Positions 8,362 to 16,112 of a stretch of DNA of 16,318 bases are shown here, piece by piece; positions within the stretch are counted from its first letter, which is position 1; each line of letters opens with the position of its first letter. The stretch lies in the NCBI RefSeq assembly GCF_049445995.1, contig NZ_JBMSDZ010000037.1, positions 1 to 16,318 on the forward strand, read 5' to 3'. The position numbers were made by a program, and so were the translations under genes. The notes under the pieces are model-generated. The model saw only the letters and a program-made list of their open reading frames with translations, had not been told where the DNA came from and ran no database searches. Origin of the DNA: Dyella_A sp049445995. Lineage in GTDB: Bacteria > Pseudomonadota > Gammaproteobacteria > Xanthomonadales > Rhodanobacteraceae.

Positions 8362-9296
8362 GGCGCCTGCAGGGCGCGCTGCTGTTGGCGACGGCGCTGC
8401 TGCTGGCCGGATGCGCGGGCCACCAGGCGCGTCCCGCGCACACCGGCGGCACCAGCGGAACGCGCCATGCGTCCGGTACATCGCGCACCCGCGCCGGCGA
8501 TGCCTTCCACGACGACATCCGCAAGGGCCAGGCCAGCCGCTACCGCGACCGCAGCGACAGCGTGCCCACTGGCAACCCGCCGGACGTGAGCAAGCTGGTC
8601 GAACCCACCCCGCGCTGGGAGCCGCGGTCGGCCTACGGCAACAAGTCGCCCTACACCGTGCTCGGTCACACCTACCGTGTGCTGCCCTCGGCGCGCGGCT
8701 ACGTGGAGCGCGGCATCGCCTCGTTCTACGGCAACAAGTTCCACGGTTACAAGACATCGAGCCTGGAGAACTACGACATGTACCAGTTCTCCGCCGCGCA
8801 CAAGACGCTGCCGCTGCCCAGCTACGCGCGCGTCACCAACCTGGCCAACGGCAAGAGCGTGATCGTGCGCATCAACGATCGCGGCCCGTTCCACGCCAAC
8901 CGACTGATCGATCTCTCCTACGCCGCGGCGGTGAAGATCGGCATCTGGCCCAAGGGCACCGGTATGGTGGAAGTGCGGGCGATCGATCCCGCCCATCCGG
9001 ACGATGTGCCGCCGGCCGGGGAACCCCGCGCCGCGAATCCGGTCCCTGTTGCCGGCACCGTGCCGTCGATCTACCTGCAGGTCGGGGCGTTCACCGACGC
9101 GAGCAACGCCGAGCGGCTGGCGCAGCGGCTGCGTGCGGCCCACCTGGGACAGGTCCGGGTGCTCCGGTTGCAGAGCAGCGGCCGGTCGATCCGCCGCGTG
9201 CGCGTCGGCCCGCTGCCGGATGCTGAACGGGCCGACGAGGTCGCGCGGCGGATCGAGGCGATGGGCCTGCCCGCGCCGCAGCTCGCGGTAGACTGA
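8358..9296 (+). CDS. rlpA: septal/peptidoglycan lytic transglycosylase lipoprotein RlpA with SPOR domain
   Basis: A 312-residue outer-membrane lipoprotein. The signal peptide ends in lipobox LLAGC with acceptor Cys19. A Gly/Thr/Arg-rich linker (20-65) precedes the double-psi beta-barrel (about 117-197). The residues shown to be needed in Pseudomonas RlpA (E120, H131, D157) are present with identical spacing: Glu137, His148 (AAHKTLPLP) and Asp174 (RINDRGPF). The usual SNGE turn before the Glu reads SSLE here. The last roughly 75 residues (SIYLQVGAFTDASNAERLA onward) form a SPOR domain, which binds denuded glycan. An active lytic transglycosylase is therefore likely. The ATG at 8358 lies in the mltB stop, so translation is coupled. 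dacA starts 64 bases after its stop. Confidence 0.95.
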   Translation: MRRLQGALLLATALLLAGCAGHQARPAHTGGTSGTRHASGTSRTRAGDAFHDDIRKGQASRYRDRSDSVPTGNPPDVSKLVEPTPRWEPRSAYGNKSPYTVLGHTYRVLPSARGYVERGIASFYGNKFHGYKTSSLENYDMYQFSAAHKTLPLPSYARVTNLANGKSVIVRINDRGPFHANRLIDLSYAAAVKIGIWPKGTGMVEVRAIDPAHPDDVPPAGEPRAANPVPVAGTVPSIYLQVGAFTDASNAERLAQRLRAAHLGQVRVLRLQSSGRSIRRVRVGPLPDAERADEVARRIEAMGLPAPQLAVD

Positions 9297-9360
9297 GCGG
9301 TATTTCTTCACGGATGGCATGTCGCGTGCCGTCCCTTGCCAGACGGGATTGAACACAACG

Positions 9361-10602
9361 ATGAGCCTTGTCCGCCGTACCCTGGTTGCATTCGCCGCCA
9401 CCGCCGCCCTCGTGGCTGGCGCCGCGCTGGCCCAGCAGGCCCCGCCGCATCCCTCGCCGGTGCCGCGCCCGGTCGTGCCGGAGGCGCCGGTGCCGCCGCC
9501 GCCGGACGTGGACGGCAAGGCCTGGGTGCTGATGGATTACGCCACCGGCCAGATCCTCGCCTCGAAAGAACCGGATCTGCGCGTCGAACCGGCCTCGATC
9601 ACCAAGATCATGACCGACTACGTGGTCTCCGCCGAAATCGCCAACGGCCGCATCCACATGACCGACCCGGTCACCATCAGCGAGCACGCCTGGCGTGGCG
9701 GCGGTGCCGGCACCGACGGCTCCACCAGCTTCCTCAAGCTGGGCAGCCAGGTGCCGCTGAAGGATCTGCTGTACGGCATGATCATCCAGTCCGGCAACGA
9801 CGCGGCGATCGCGCTGGCCGAGCACACCGCCGGTTCCGAAGACGCCTTCGCCAACCTCATGAATGCCTATGCCAGGCAACTGGGCATGGTGAACACCCAC
9901 TTCGAGAATGCCTCGGGCTACCCGATCGCCAACCACTACACCACGGCGCACGACATCGCGATCCTGTCGCGTGCGCTGATCCACGACTTCCCGGACGACT
10001 ACGCCATTTCCGCGATCAAGCAGTTCGAGTGGAACGGCATCAAGCAGGGCAACCGCAACACCCTGCTGTGGCGCGATCCCAGCGTGGACGGCATCAAGAC
10101 CGGCCACACCTCCGCCGCCGGCTACTGCCTGGCCGCCTCGGCCAAGCAGGGCGACTCGCGCATGATCGCCATCGTGATGGGCGCCAGTTCGGAGAAGGCG
10201 CGTGCCGACTCGGCGATGGCGCTGCTCAACTACGGCTTCCGCTTCTACGAGACCCACAAACTGTACGAGGCCGGCAAGCCGCTGGCCACGCCGCGCCTGT
10301 GGAAGGGCGCGAGCAGGACGCTGCCGCTGGGCGTCACCGATGCCGTGCAGGTCACCGTCAAGCGCGGCCAGTACGACAGGCTCAAGGCCACCATGGACGT
10401 GCCGGCCACGCTGATCGCCCCGTTCAAGCAGGGCCAGCAGGTGGGCACGCTGCGCATCACGCTGGACGGCCAGCCGGTGCAGAGCGTGCCGCTGGTGGCG
10501 CTGGCCGACGCGCCGCAGGGCGGCTTCTTCTCGCGCTTGTGGGATTCGATCCTGCTGTGGTTCCACGGCAGCGACAAGAAGGCCGACGCGGACGCCAGGT
10601 GA
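9361..10602 (+). CDS. dacC: D-alanyl-D-alanine carboxypeptidase (PBP5/6 type, DacA/DacC)
   Basis: A 413-residue low-molecular-mass penicillin-binding protein that removes the terminal D-Ala from pentapeptides in the periplasm. The signal peptide covers 1 to about 25. An unusually Pro-rich spacer (about 27-51, PSPVPRPVVPEAPVPPPP) precedes the peptidase S11 domain with SITK (Ser79, Lys82), SGN (144-146) and KTG (246-248). A C-terminal beta-domain (about 300-385) follows, then a typical amphipathic membrane-anchor helix GFFSRLWDSILLWFHG. The start at 9361 is preferred over an upstream ATG at 9319 because it begins a clean signal peptide. A TAGACT at 9289-9294 could be a -10 box, but no good -35 precedes it. 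The stop shares one base with the ybeD ATG (TGATG). Orthology to DacA or DacC cannot be separated from sequence alone. Confidence 0.95.
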   Translation: MSLVRRTLVAFAATAALVAGAALAQQAPPHPSPVPRPVVPEAPVPPPPDVDGKAWVLMDYATGQILASKEPDLRVEPASITKIMTDYVVSAEIANGRIHMTDPVTISEHAWRGGGAGTDGSTSFLKLGSQVPLKDLLYGMIIQSGNDAAIALAEHTAGSEDAFANLMNAYARQLGMVNTHFENASGYPIANHYTTAHDIAILSRALIHDFPDDYAISAIKQFEWNGIKQGNRNTLLWRDPSVDGIKTGHTSAAGYCLAASAKQGDSRMIAIVMGASSEKARADSAMALLNYGFRFYETHKLYEAGKPLATPRLWKGASRTLPLGVTDAVQVTVKRGQYDRLKATMDVPATLIAPFKQGQQVGTLRITLDGQPVQSVPLVALADAPQGGFFSRLWDSILLWFHGSDKKADADAR

Positions 10603-10892
10603 TGCAGGACATCGATTTTTCCGACGCGAGGAAGGACGGCAAGGGCTTCCGGTTTCCCGGGGAGTTCGAGATCACCGCGATGGGCAGCGCCGGCGCCGAC
10701 TTGCCGGTGCACGTGCCGCGGCTGCTGGAGGGCCACGGCCTGCACGTGCTGCACGAGACGGTGCGCTACAAGCAGTCCGCCGGCGGCAACTACGTGTCGG
10801 TCACCGTCAGCTTCCGGGCGCAGACGCGGCAAGACTACGATGCGGCGCACGCCGTGCTGCGGGCCGACCCGGACATCCGCTACACGCTTTAG
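10602..10892 (+). CDS. ybeD: YbeD family protein (DUF493)
   Basis: A 96-residue cytoplasmic protein of the DUF493/YbeD family, a small ferredoxin-like alpha-beta fold of unsettled function. Family-like features are the N-terminal FRFPGEFEITAMG, the central VPRLLEGHGLHV and the strand NYVSVTVSFRAQTR followed by a helix up to the DPDIRYTL end. It begins at TGATG with the dacC stop, so translation is coupled; the GTG one codon upstream is an alternative start. Its position between dacA/dacC and lipB is the same as in E. coli and Pseudomonas, which strongly supports the call. Confidence 0.92.
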   Translation: MQDIDFSDARKDGKGFRFPGEFEITAMGSAGADLPVHVPRLLEGHGLHVLHETVRYKQSAGGNYVSVTVSFRAQTRQDYDAAHAVLRADPDIRYTL

Positions 10893-10894
10893 CG

Positions 10895-10927
10895 TCGGGA
10901 CTCGGGACTCGGGACTCGGGACTCGGG
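10895..10927. repeat. heptamer tandem repeat (TCGGGAC)n upstream of lipB
   Basis: Four complete copies of TCGGGAC plus TCGGG run from 10895 to 10927, starting two bases after the ybeD stop. Such a perfect array is a candidate variable-number repeat, and similar GGGACTC/GGGATTC strings are common between genes in Xanthomonadales. An inverted partner, CCCGAGTCCCG, lies at 11021-11031. Confidence 0.9.
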
Positions 10928-11005
10928 TTGGGCTGGGTTGCGATGGGCCGTTTTACTCTTTGGCTGGATGCCCCCATGTCGGAAGCCTTACACGGACACT
11001 GCCTC

Positions 11006-11710
11006 ATGCCTGCTGCCTTTCCCGAGTCCCGCCCACACCCCTCCCCCCACCCCCTGCTCATCCGTCGGCTCGGTCGCCAGCCCTACGAGGCGAGTTGGAA
11101 GGCGATGAGCGCCTTCACCGACCGCCGCACCGCCGACACGCCTGACGAGCTGTGGCTGCTCGAACACGACCCGGTGTTCACCCAGGGCCAGGCCGGCAAG
11201 GCCGAGCACGTGCTGGCGCCCGGCGACATTCCGGTGGTGCAGGTCGATCGCGGCGGCCAGGTGACCTATCACGGGCCCGGCCAGATCGTCGCCTATCCGC
11301 TGATCGACCTGCGCCGCGTCGGCGTGGGCGTGCGCGAGCTGGTGCACCGCATCGAGCAGGCGCTGATCGATACGCTGGCGCACTGGAACATCGTCGCCGA
11401 GCGAGTCGAGGGCGCGCCAGGCGTGTACGTGGCCGGCGCCAAGGTCGCCGCGCTGGGCCTGCGCGTGCGGCGGGGCTGCAGCTTCCACGGGCTGGCCTTC
11501 AACGTGGCCATGGACCTGGCGCCGTTCCACCGCATCAACCCTTGTGGCTACAAGGGTTTGGCGGTAACGCAGGTGCTAGACTTGGGCGGTCCGTCGCGAC
11601 TGGCGGACGTCGAAGACGTGCTCATTGGCGAGTTCTGCCGCCAATTCGGCTTCGATGCCGAGCCGGCCGCCCCCCGCCTCCCCGAACTCCCCGCGCGCGT
11701 CGCGGTCTAG
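11006..11710 (+). CDS. lipB: octanoyl-[acyl-carrier-protein]:protein N-octanoyltransferase LipB
   Basis: A 234-residue cytoplasmic enzyme that moves octanoate from acyl-ACP to lipoyl domains of target proteins, the first step of lipoate synthesis. The core motifs are HDPVFTQGQAGKAEH, DRGGQVTYHGPGQ (81-93), GVYVAGAKVAALGLR with the catalytic Lys146, RRGCSFHGLAFNV, and RINPCGYKGL with the nucleophile Cys180. The start is uncertain. The frame is open from 10928; candidate ATGs are 10976 and 11006, and homology begins only near LLIRRLGRQPYE (residue 17 of this call). I chose 11006 because it has a GGA about 10 bases upstream and adds the least unmatched sequence. Codons 6-9 fall in the inverted arm of the heptamer repeat, so the N-terminus may be repeat-derived or the real start may be a non-ATG codon near 11050. 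It ends 8 bases before lipA. Confidence 0.92.
   Translation: MPAAFPESRPHPSPHPLLIRRLGRQPYEASWKAMSAFTDRRTADTPDELWLLEHDPVFTQGQAGKAEHVLAPGDIPVVQVDRGGQVTYHGPGQIVAYPLIDLRRVGVGVRELVHRIEQALIDTLAHWNIVAERVEGAPGVYVAGAKVAALGLRVRRGCSFHGLAFNVAMDLAPFHRINPCGYKGLAVTQVLDLGGPSRLADVEDVLIGEFCRQFGFDAEPAAPRLPELPARVAV
11021..11031. repeat. inverted partner of the heptamer array
   Basis: CCCGAGTCCCG is the exact reverse complement of CGGGACTCGGG, which occurs repeatedly in the array at 10895-10927. RNA from this region could form an 11-bp GC-rich stem enclosing about 93 bases, including both candidate ATGs of lipB. Confidence 0.75.
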
Positions 11711-11718
11711 GCTTGTCC

Positions 11719-12723
11719 ATGAGCGAATCCCCCGCGACCCCCAAGACGATTCCGATCCGCACGGTTGCCGCACCGCCGGTCGACAAGCAGCTGGGCAACG
11801 ACAAGATCGCCCTCAACCGCGCCGGCTTCGACACCGCCGTGCCGACCCTGCGCAAGCCCAGCTGGATCCGCGTGCGCCTGCCGCAGGGCAATGCGGTGCA
11901 GGAGCTCAAGGCGCGCCTGCGCGAGAACGCGCTGGTGACGGTGTGCGAGGAAGCCTCCTGCCCGAACATCCACGAGTGCTTCTCCAAGGGTACCGCCACC
12001 TTCATGATCCTCGGCGAGGTATGCACCCGCCGCTGCTCGTTCTGCGATGTGGCCCATGGCCGCCCCGCCGCGCCCGATCCGCTGGAGCCGGCGCGGCTGG
12101 CGCAGACCATCGCCGACATGCGCCTGAAGTACGTGGTGATCACCTCGGTCGACCGCGACGACCTGCGCGACGGCGGCGCCGAGCATTTCGCCAGCTGCAT
12201 CCGCGCCACGCGGCATGCCGCGCCCGGCATCAGGATCGAGATTCTCACCCCCGACTTCCGCGGCAAGGGCCGCATGGAGCGCGCGCTGGAAGTGCTCAGG
12301 GATTTCCCGCCGGACGTGTTCAACCACAACCTGGAAACCGTGCCGCACCTGTACCGTGAAGTGCGCCCGGGCGCCGACTATCAGTGGTCGCTGGACCTGC
12401 TCAAGCGCTTCAAGGCGCAGCATCCGGACGTGCCGACCAAGTCCGGCATCATGCTGGGCCTGGGCGAGACGTACGAACAGGTGATCGAGACGCTGCGCGA
12501 CCTGCGCGCGCACGACGTCGAAATGATCACCATCGGCCAGTACCTGCAGCCCACGCCGCACCATCACCCGGTGGTGCGCTACTGGACGCCGGACGAATTC
12601 GACGCGCTGCGTCGGGAGGGCGAGGCGATGGGTTTCCATCACGTCGCGTCCGGTCCGCTGGTGCGATCCTCCTATCACGCCGACCTGCAGGCGCATGCCG
12701 CAGGCGTCACCGAACTTGCCTGA
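11719..12723 (+). CDS. lipA: lipoyl synthase LipA
   Basis: A 334-residue radical-SAM enzyme that inserts two sulfurs into protein-bound octanoate, completing lipoate. The auxiliary [4Fe-4S] site CX4CX5C is Cys76, Cys81 and Cys87 (CEEASCPNIHEC). The radical-SAM site CX3CX2C is Cys102, Cys106 and Cys109 (CTRRCSFC). VITSVDRDDLRDGGAEHF, FNHNLETVPHLY, KSGIMLGLGE and the C-terminal RSSYHA (with the conserved Ser that ligates the auxiliary cluster) are all present. The N-terminus (about 1-50) is more variable, as usual. The start at 11719 lies 8 bases after the lipB stop, with AGG 8 bases upstream. It uses the product of LipB, its direct neighbour, and is followed 9 bases later by prc. Confidence 0.98.
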   Translation: MSESPATPKTIPIRTVAAPPVDKQLGNDKIALNRAGFDTAVPTLRKPSWIRVRLPQGNAVQELKARLRENALVTVCEEASCPNIHECFSKGTATFMILGEVCTRRCSFCDVAHGRPAAPDPLEPARLAQTIADMRLKYVVITSVDRDDLRDGGAEHFASCIRATRHAAPGIRIEILTPDFRGKGRMERALEVLRDFPPDVFNHNLETVPHLYREVRPGADYQWSLDLLKRFKAQHPDVPTKSGIMLGLGETYEQVIETLRDLRAHDVEMITIGQYLQPTPHHHPVVRYWTPDEFDALRREGEAMGFHHVASGPLVRSSYHADLQAHAAGVTELA

Positions 12724-12727
12724 GGGA
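12722..12727 (+). promoter_or_regulatory. ribosome binding site of prc
   Basis: GAGGGA overlaps the lipA stop codon and sits 5 bases before the ATG at 12733. It supports that start and indicates co-transcription with lipA. Confidence 0.6.
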
Positions 12728-12732
12728 ACTGC

Positions 12733-15015
12733 ATGACCTTTCGTCCTTCGCTCGCCCTGCTGGCCGCCTTCACCCTTGCCGGCAGCATTGCGGGCGTGCA
12801 GGCCCGGCAGGCGCCGGCTGCCGCTGCGGCCGCCAACGACGCGGTCACCAGTCAACCGGCACGCAAGGCATCCGTGCTGCCGCTCAAGGCCACCGCCGAC
12901 GAGGCCGAGGCCGCGCAGCTTTCGGCGCGCTTCCTCACCCGCTTCCACTACGACGCGCAGCCGCTGGACGACGCCATGTCGGCGCGCATTTTCAGCAAAT
13001 ACCTCGACCAGCTCGACGGCGAGAAGGTGTTCTTCACGCAGGAAGACCTGGCGAAGTTCGCGCCGCTGAAGACCCGGCTGGACGACGCGATCTGGAACAA
13101 GGATCTCACCGGCCCGTTCTCGATCTTCAACCTCTACGTGCAGCGGGCCAAGGAACGCATGCACTACGCGCTGGGTCTGCTCGACAAGGGCTTCGATTTC
13201 TCCAAGGACGAGAGCTACGTCATCGACCGCGACAAGGCCGCCTGGCCGAAGGATCAGGCCGAGCTGGACAACCTGTGGCGTCAGCGCACCAAGAACGACT
13301 GGCTGCGCCTGAAGCTCGCCGGCAAGGACGACGCCGACATCCGCAAGACGCTGACCAAGCGCTATTCCACGCTGCTGGACCGCATCAGGCAGCTCGACGG
13401 CGAGGACGCGTTCCAGAGCTTCATGACCGCCTACGCGGAAACCACCGATCCGCACACCGACTACCTCGGCCCGCGCCAGGCGCAGAACTTCGACATCTCC
13501 ATGAGGCTCTCGCTGGAGGGCATCGGCGCGGTGCTGCAGGCGCGCGACGAGTACACCCAGATCCGCGAGATCGTGCCCGGCGGCCCGGCCGCCAAGTCCG
13601 GCAAGCTCGAAGTGGGGGACCGCATCGTGGCGATCGGCCAGGACAACGGCCCGATGGTCGACGTGATCGGCTGGCGCCTGGACGACGTGGTCAACAAGAT
13701 CCGCGGCAAGAAGGACACCACCGTGCGCATCGAGGTGCTGCCCGCCGATGCCGGTCCCGACGGCAAGCACGAGCTGGTCACGCTGGTGCGCAAGAAGGTG
13801 GTGGTGGAGGAGCAGGCGGCCAAGTCCAAGGTCATCGACATCAAGGACGGCGACGTCACCCGCAAGATCGGCGTGATCGACCTGCCCACCTTCTATGCCG
13901 ACTTTGCCGCGCGCGCCAAGGGCGATCCCAACTACAAGAGCGCCACCCGCGACGTCGCCAAGCTGCTCACCGAGCTCAAGGCGCAGGACGTGGAAGGCGT
14001 GGTGATGGACCTGCGCAACAACGGCGGCGGGTCGCTCGACGAGGCCAACGAGCTCACCGGCTTGTTCATCGACACCGGTCCGGTGGTGCAGGTGCGCAAG
14101 GCCAATGGCGAGGTGGATGAGCAGGGCGACGACGACGCAGGCCTGGCGTGGAGCGGCCCGATGGCCGTGCTGGTCAACCGCGGCTCGGCCTCGGCCTCGG
14201 AGATCTTCGCCGCCGCCATCCAGGACTACGGCCGCGGCCTGATCATCGGCGAGCCAACCTTCGGCAAGGGCACCGTGCAGAACCTGGTGGACCTGGACCG
14301 CTTCGTGCAGAGCGACAGCGAGAAGCCGCAGATGGGCGAGCTGAAGATGACCATCGCCGAGTTCTTCCGCATCAACGGCGGCTCCACCCAGCTCAAGGGC
14401 GTCACGCCGGACATCCAGTTCCCCAAGAACGGCGACGAGAAGGATTTCGGCGAGTCCACCTACGACAACGCGCTGCCGTGGACGCAGATCGCGCCGGCCA
14501 ATTACCAGCCGGTGGCGGACCTCAAAGCCTACCTGCCGCAGCTGGAGAAGCTGCACGACGAGCGCGTAGCCACCTCGCCGGCGTGGAGGCTGATGCTCGA
14601 CCAGCTGGCGCAGTACAGGAAGATGCGCAATCAGACCACCATCTCGCTCAACCTCGCCAAGCGCCAGGCCGAGCGCAAGCAGCTGGACAAGATCCAGGCC
14701 GATTTCCTCGCCCGCCGCAAGGCGATCGACGGCGACGCCGTGCCCGCGGATGCGGACAGCAGCCTCGACGACGGCCTCAACGCCAACGAGCGCAGCCTCA
14801 AGGCCGAGCTGAAGGCGGAAAAGGAGGCGAAGAAGGCCAAGGACGTGGAGCTGGACGAAACGGCGCACATCCTGTTCGACGCGGTAGGCCTGATCAAGGC
14901 CGACCCCAGGCTGGCCGCCGAGGTGCTGCCGTACGGCGGCAAGTTCTCCACCGCGGCGGCCGTCGCCCAGGCGCCGCCACCCGCCATCGCCAAGCCCTCG
15001 CCCACGCAACCCTGA
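12733..15015 (+). CDS. prc: carboxy-terminal (tail-specific) processing protease Prc/Tsp
   Basis: A 760-residue periplasmic S41A protease, longer than E. coli Prc (682). The signal peptide runs to about residue 25 (..GVQARQ-A). The N-terminal helical domain follows (about 55-250), then a PDZ domain (about 258-350; EIVPGGPAAKSGKLEVGDRI). The protease core contains NRGSASASEIFAAAIQDYG. By spacing to E. coli S452/D463/K477, the catalytic residues are Ser487, Asp498 and Lys512 (FGKGTVQ). The C-terminal domain includes a Lys/Glu/Ala-rich charged helix (about 693-715) and a Pro-rich end. In E. coli, Prc processes PBP3 and with NlpI degrades MepS, so placement in a cell-wall array makes sense; its target here is inference. 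No terminator hairpin follows: the stop almost touches the convergent M1 remnant. Confidence 0.97.
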   Translation: MTFRPSLALLAAFTLAGSIAGVQARQAPAAAAAANDAVTSQPARKASVLPLKATADEAEAAQLSARFLTRFHYDAQPLDDAMSARIFSKYLDQLDGEKVFFTQEDLAKFAPLKTRLDDAIWNKDLTGPFSIFNLYVQRAKERMHYALGLLDKGFDFSKDESYVIDRDKAAWPKDQAELDNLWRQRTKNDWLRLKLAGKDDADIRKTLTKRYSTLLDRIRQLDGEDAFQSFMTAYAETTDPHTDYLGPRQAQNFDISMRLSLEGIGAVLQARDEYTQIREIVPGGPAAKSGKLEVGDRIVAIGQDNGPMVDVIGWRLDDVVNKIRGKKDTTVRIEVLPADAGPDGKHELVTLVRKKVVVEEQAAKSKVIDIKDGDVTRKIGVIDLPTFYADFAARAKGDPNYKSATRDVAKLLTELKAQDVEGVVMDLRNNGGGSLDEANELTGLFIDTGPVVQVRKANGEVDEQGDDDAGLAWSGPMAVLVNRGSASASEIFAAAIQDYGRGLIIGEPTFGKGTVQNLVDLDRFVQSDSEKPQMGELKMTIAEFFRINGGSTQLKGVTPDIQFPKNGDEKDFGESTYDNALPWTQIAPANYQPVADLKAYLPQLEKLHDERVATSPAWRLMLDQLAQYRKMRNQTTISLNLAKRQAERKQLDKIQADFLARRKAIDGDAVPADADSSLDDGLNANERSLKAELKAEKEAKKAKDVELDETAHILFDAVGLIKADPRLAAEVLPYGGKFSTAAAVAQAPPPAIAKPSPTQP

Positions 15016-16001
15016 GAGACTGAGAAAAAGTCCTTGCCGGTGGCCTTGTCGACGATGTCGATGTAGTCGCGGGTGGTGGCATAGCGCGGCTGGAAGTTGC
15101 CGGGCTTCGGATCGGCGCGCCCGTAGACCAGCTCGCGGATGCTGGTGAAGAACGACTGGTCGAGCATCGGTTTGAACCCGGCGTACAGCGCCTTCGCCTG
15201 TGCCTCGTGCTCGGGCAGGTACCAGAACTCTATCGGAATGGTGTTGCCGTAGCGGCTGGCGTAGTTGCCCTTGAGCTCCTTGAACGGTCCTGCGTTGAGG
15301 GTGATCGCGTAGGTGTCCGGGTGCTTGATGCGCCAGTGCCAGGTGCGCGTGGCGCCGTGGTTCTCGATGCCGACCAGCACGCCGTTGCCCGGGGCGGCGA
15401 GATCCTTCGGCACGGTCACCCAGGTGTCGACCAGGTCCGGCTTGCCGGTGGGCTGGTCGATGCACGGCCAGAACAGGTCGCAGCCTTCGCCCTCCACCGC
15501 GCTGGCCACCCACGGCTTGCCGCTGGGCGTCGTGCTCCACACGAAGCCGCCGTCCCACGGCGCATTCTTCGCCACGTGCGGCGCACCGGCGTAGCGCACG
15601 CCGATGGTGACCCGGTCATCCTTGCCCAGCGGTTTCGACAGCGCGACGCGCAGGCGACCTTCCGGGTTGCTCCAGCGGGTGACCGGCACCGGCTGGCCGT
15701 CCACCGTGACCTGCGAGATCGGCAGATTGCGGTCCAGGTCCAGCACGATCGCGGCGGTCGGCGCGGTGGCGGTGAAGGTCAGCCGCGCGTCGCCGGCCAG
15801 GCGCCGGTGCGGGATGTCCAGCGTGAAGTGCAGCTCGGCATGGTCGAAATGCACGCGCGTCTGCTCCACCGGCACCGGGCCGCCGGAGCCCGCCGTCTGC
15901 GGCGTGAGCGCGGGTTGCTGGATGTCCGCGGCGCGGATCGCGGGACTCGATGCCAGCACGAGCGCGACGGCGAGCGGAAGCAGGGTGGGACGCAGGGACA
16001 T
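15016..16001 (-). pseudogene. secreted M1-family metallopeptidase fragment, catalytic core deleted and 3' end truncated
   Basis: The start at 16001 (GGAG about 9 bases upstream) gives a Sec signal peptide (LLPLAVALVLASSPAIRA). A typical M1 N-terminal beta-domain follows (GEGCDLFWPCIDQPTGKPDL; NHGATRTWHWRIKHPDTYAI). At residue 281 the text jumps from LYAGFKPMLD to QSFFTSIRELVYGR, a segment that in M1 enzymes lies after the zinc site. The GXMEN and HEXXH-X18-E region is absent. The frame is kept, and residues 282-326 look like the end of the catalytic domain (RDYIDIVDKATGKDF). Similarity stops at about 15024, and the open frame then continues through antisense prc to a stop at 14631. It cannot be an active aminopeptidase. 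There are no internal stops or frameshifts, so the loss is recent, or the product keeps a non-catalytic role, or the assembly is chimeric. Confidence 0.85.
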
Positions 16002-16112
16002 CGGGCGCGGCTCCGGCAGGCCAAATCCCGAGCATGCCGTGCGTGCCACCGCGGCAACAACGCCAGAAGTCATGCGAGGGTCGCGGCGGCCGGGCTTGCG
16101 GAACAGGGTGAC

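Noticed and set aside
14631..15015. C-terminal 130 residues of the M1 frame as a novel fused domain
   Set aside because: The residues are the antisense of the prc C-terminal codons (Ser/Leu/Arg-rich), not an independent domain.
11707..15558. 1283-codon open frame on the minus strand opposite lipA and prc
   Set aside because: It is a shadow of the GC-rich codons of lipA and prc. The Arg/His/Val/Ala-rich translation has no domain-like pattern, and its 5' part lies out of frame over the M1 fragment.
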